A stretch of 64,000 bases of DNA from Streptomyces phaeolivaceus (GTDB taxonomy: Bacteria > Actinomycetota > Actinomycetes > Streptomycetales > Streptomycetaceae). The stretch covers positions 9,734,001 through 9,798,000 of the forward strand of contig NZ_CP045096.1 in assembly GCF_009184865.1 (NCBI RefSeq), given 5' to 3'. Made by a program: the position numbers and the translations under genes. Below are positions 63,542 to 64,000 of this stretch, piece after piece (the first letter of the stretch is position 1; each line of letters begins with the position of its first letter). Under the pieces are notes generated by a model, which saw nothing but the letters and a program-made list of their open reading frames with translations, searched no databases and was not told the origin of the DNA.

Positions 63542-63557
63542 ATAGTAGGACGTCCTA
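63542..63557 (-). promoter_or_regulatory. icmF promoter/operator palindrome
   Basis: TAGGACGTCCTA (63546-63557) is a perfect 12-bp palindrome about 45 bp upstream of icmF. On the minus strand it overlaps TACTAT (63547-63542), a plausible -10. It is a candidate operator for the gene. Confidence 0.55.
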
Positions 63558-63728
63558 GTAAAATGCCGGAAGTGGCTACGCCGATGTGATCGACGCCGGT
63601 GTGATCGATTTCGGTGGGGCCGTGCGCTCCCGCCGTGTCCGGAGGACCGAACGGGCCGTAACCCCACGTCCCCGGGTAAAACGTCAACGGCCCCTGCCGG
63701 GTGGTGCGTTGGAGGTAGCTTCGTCGGC

Positions 63729-63914
63729 ATAAGCAATGACATCCGCATCGACCGCGCCCCGTCCGCCGGGGGCGGCATCCAGATCACGGTCAGCCTTTCC
63801 CCCACGGTCCTGGAGAAGCTTCAGCAGGACGGCTCGTGGACGGAGTCCATCGGCGACGGCCAGGTCACCGGCGACGGACCGTCCATCACCCAGATCGAGT
63901 TCAAGGTGTCGTAG
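63729..63914 (+). CDS. Small protein-like reading frame without a canonical start codon
   Basis: Sixty-one codons ending in TAG at 63912-63914 read SNDIRIDRAPSAGGG, IQITVSLSPTVLEKLQQDG and GPSITQIEFKVS, with codon bias typical of a real gene and a sensible small beta-rich protein. Upstream in frame there is no ATG, GTG or TTG close by; the codon where a start would be expected (63729) is ATA, and GGAGGT lies 12 bases before it. Either ATA is a mutated ATG, or the start is noncanonical, or the frame is a coincidence. I do not recognise the family. Confidence 0.4.
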   Translation: MSNDIRIDRAPSAGGGIQITVSLSPTVLEKLQQDGSWTESIGDGQVTGDGPSITQIEFKVS

Positions 63915-64000
63915 GCCCTGTTCGCGGGCCTTGTTGGAGGCCGCGTCCGCAGGTCTCACGGGCGACGGCCGGCCCGAGCGGCGAGGCCCGCGTCATGGCG

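Overview
The window reads as a Streptomyces (or very close actinomycete) chromosome. GC is very high with strong third-position GC bias, GTG starts and 4-bp ATGA/GTGA gene overlaps are common, several promoters look leaderless, and marker families are present: mycothiol-dependent formaldehyde dehydrogenase, snapalysin, SpoIIE-type phosphatase and fused isobutyryl-CoA mutase. No rRNA, tRNA, CRISPR array or intact insertion sequence was seen.

Layout. 1-8.4 kb: the 3' end of an XRE/ScfR-type regulator, an APC permease, a MerR regulator with a small leaderless neighbour, and a tight operon of ECF sigma factor, zinc-finger anti-sigma protein, ABC ATPase and two membrane proteins. 8.4-16.1 kb: a scarred accessory stretch with an LLM oxidoreductase, an aldehyde dehydrogenase stump, a lower-GC MarR insert, a truncated and frameshifted glutamate synthase-like gene, a sarcosine oxidase fused to an XRE-cupin regulator, a hydrolase, half an MFS transporter, an AAC(3) acetyltransferase and a TetR stump. 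16.3-18.7 kb: a PAS-GAF-SpoIIE-HATPase protein.

18.7-35.6 kb is the core of the window: a nearly complete choline to glycine pathway. Glycine betaine is imported by ProVWX; choline is oxidised by a GMC dehydrogenase and betaine aldehyde dehydrogenase; betaine is demethylated by a Rieske oxygenase with its ferredoxin and reductase; dimethylglycine is oxidised by dimethylglycine oxidase; and sarcosine oxidase is encoded at 11.3 kb. Released formaldehyde is handled by MscR plus a metallo-beta-lactamase-fold protein, and folate-bound C1 units by PurU. An IclR gene sits inside. Six promoters in this locus carry the same 36-bp element, two 17-bp GTTGCG-N5-CGCAAC sites centred 19 bp apart. At five of them it lies just downstream of a TTGAC-type promoter, which suggests one repressor controls the whole pathway. 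I found no description of this element in memory and consider it the most interesting signal here.

35.7-47.9 kb: a small leaderless gene, a flavin monooxygenase-like protein, a sulfotransferase, a GtrA protein, a large LuxR (LAL) regulator, a truncated SigJ-like sigma factor, a rhamnogalacturonan lyase with LacI-like operators, a SulP transporter, and a class III-like PPK2 with a small partner. 48-54.5 kb: an RTX/DUF11 remnant, snapalysin, a second PPK2, half a phosphate permease, an F420 LLM enzyme, a frameshifted methyltransferase and the tail of a WD40 protein. 54.5-56.2 kb: a lower-GC two-gene module, a trypsin-like protease and a tail-anchored protein that share a domain, abutting the WD40 tail. 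56.3-64 kb: YihY, an MpaB-family protein, phosphoglucomutase, IcmF and a small protein-like frame without a normal start.

Several genes are broken by truncation or by single-base changes in homopolymers, so both genuine decay and local sequencing error must be kept in mind.
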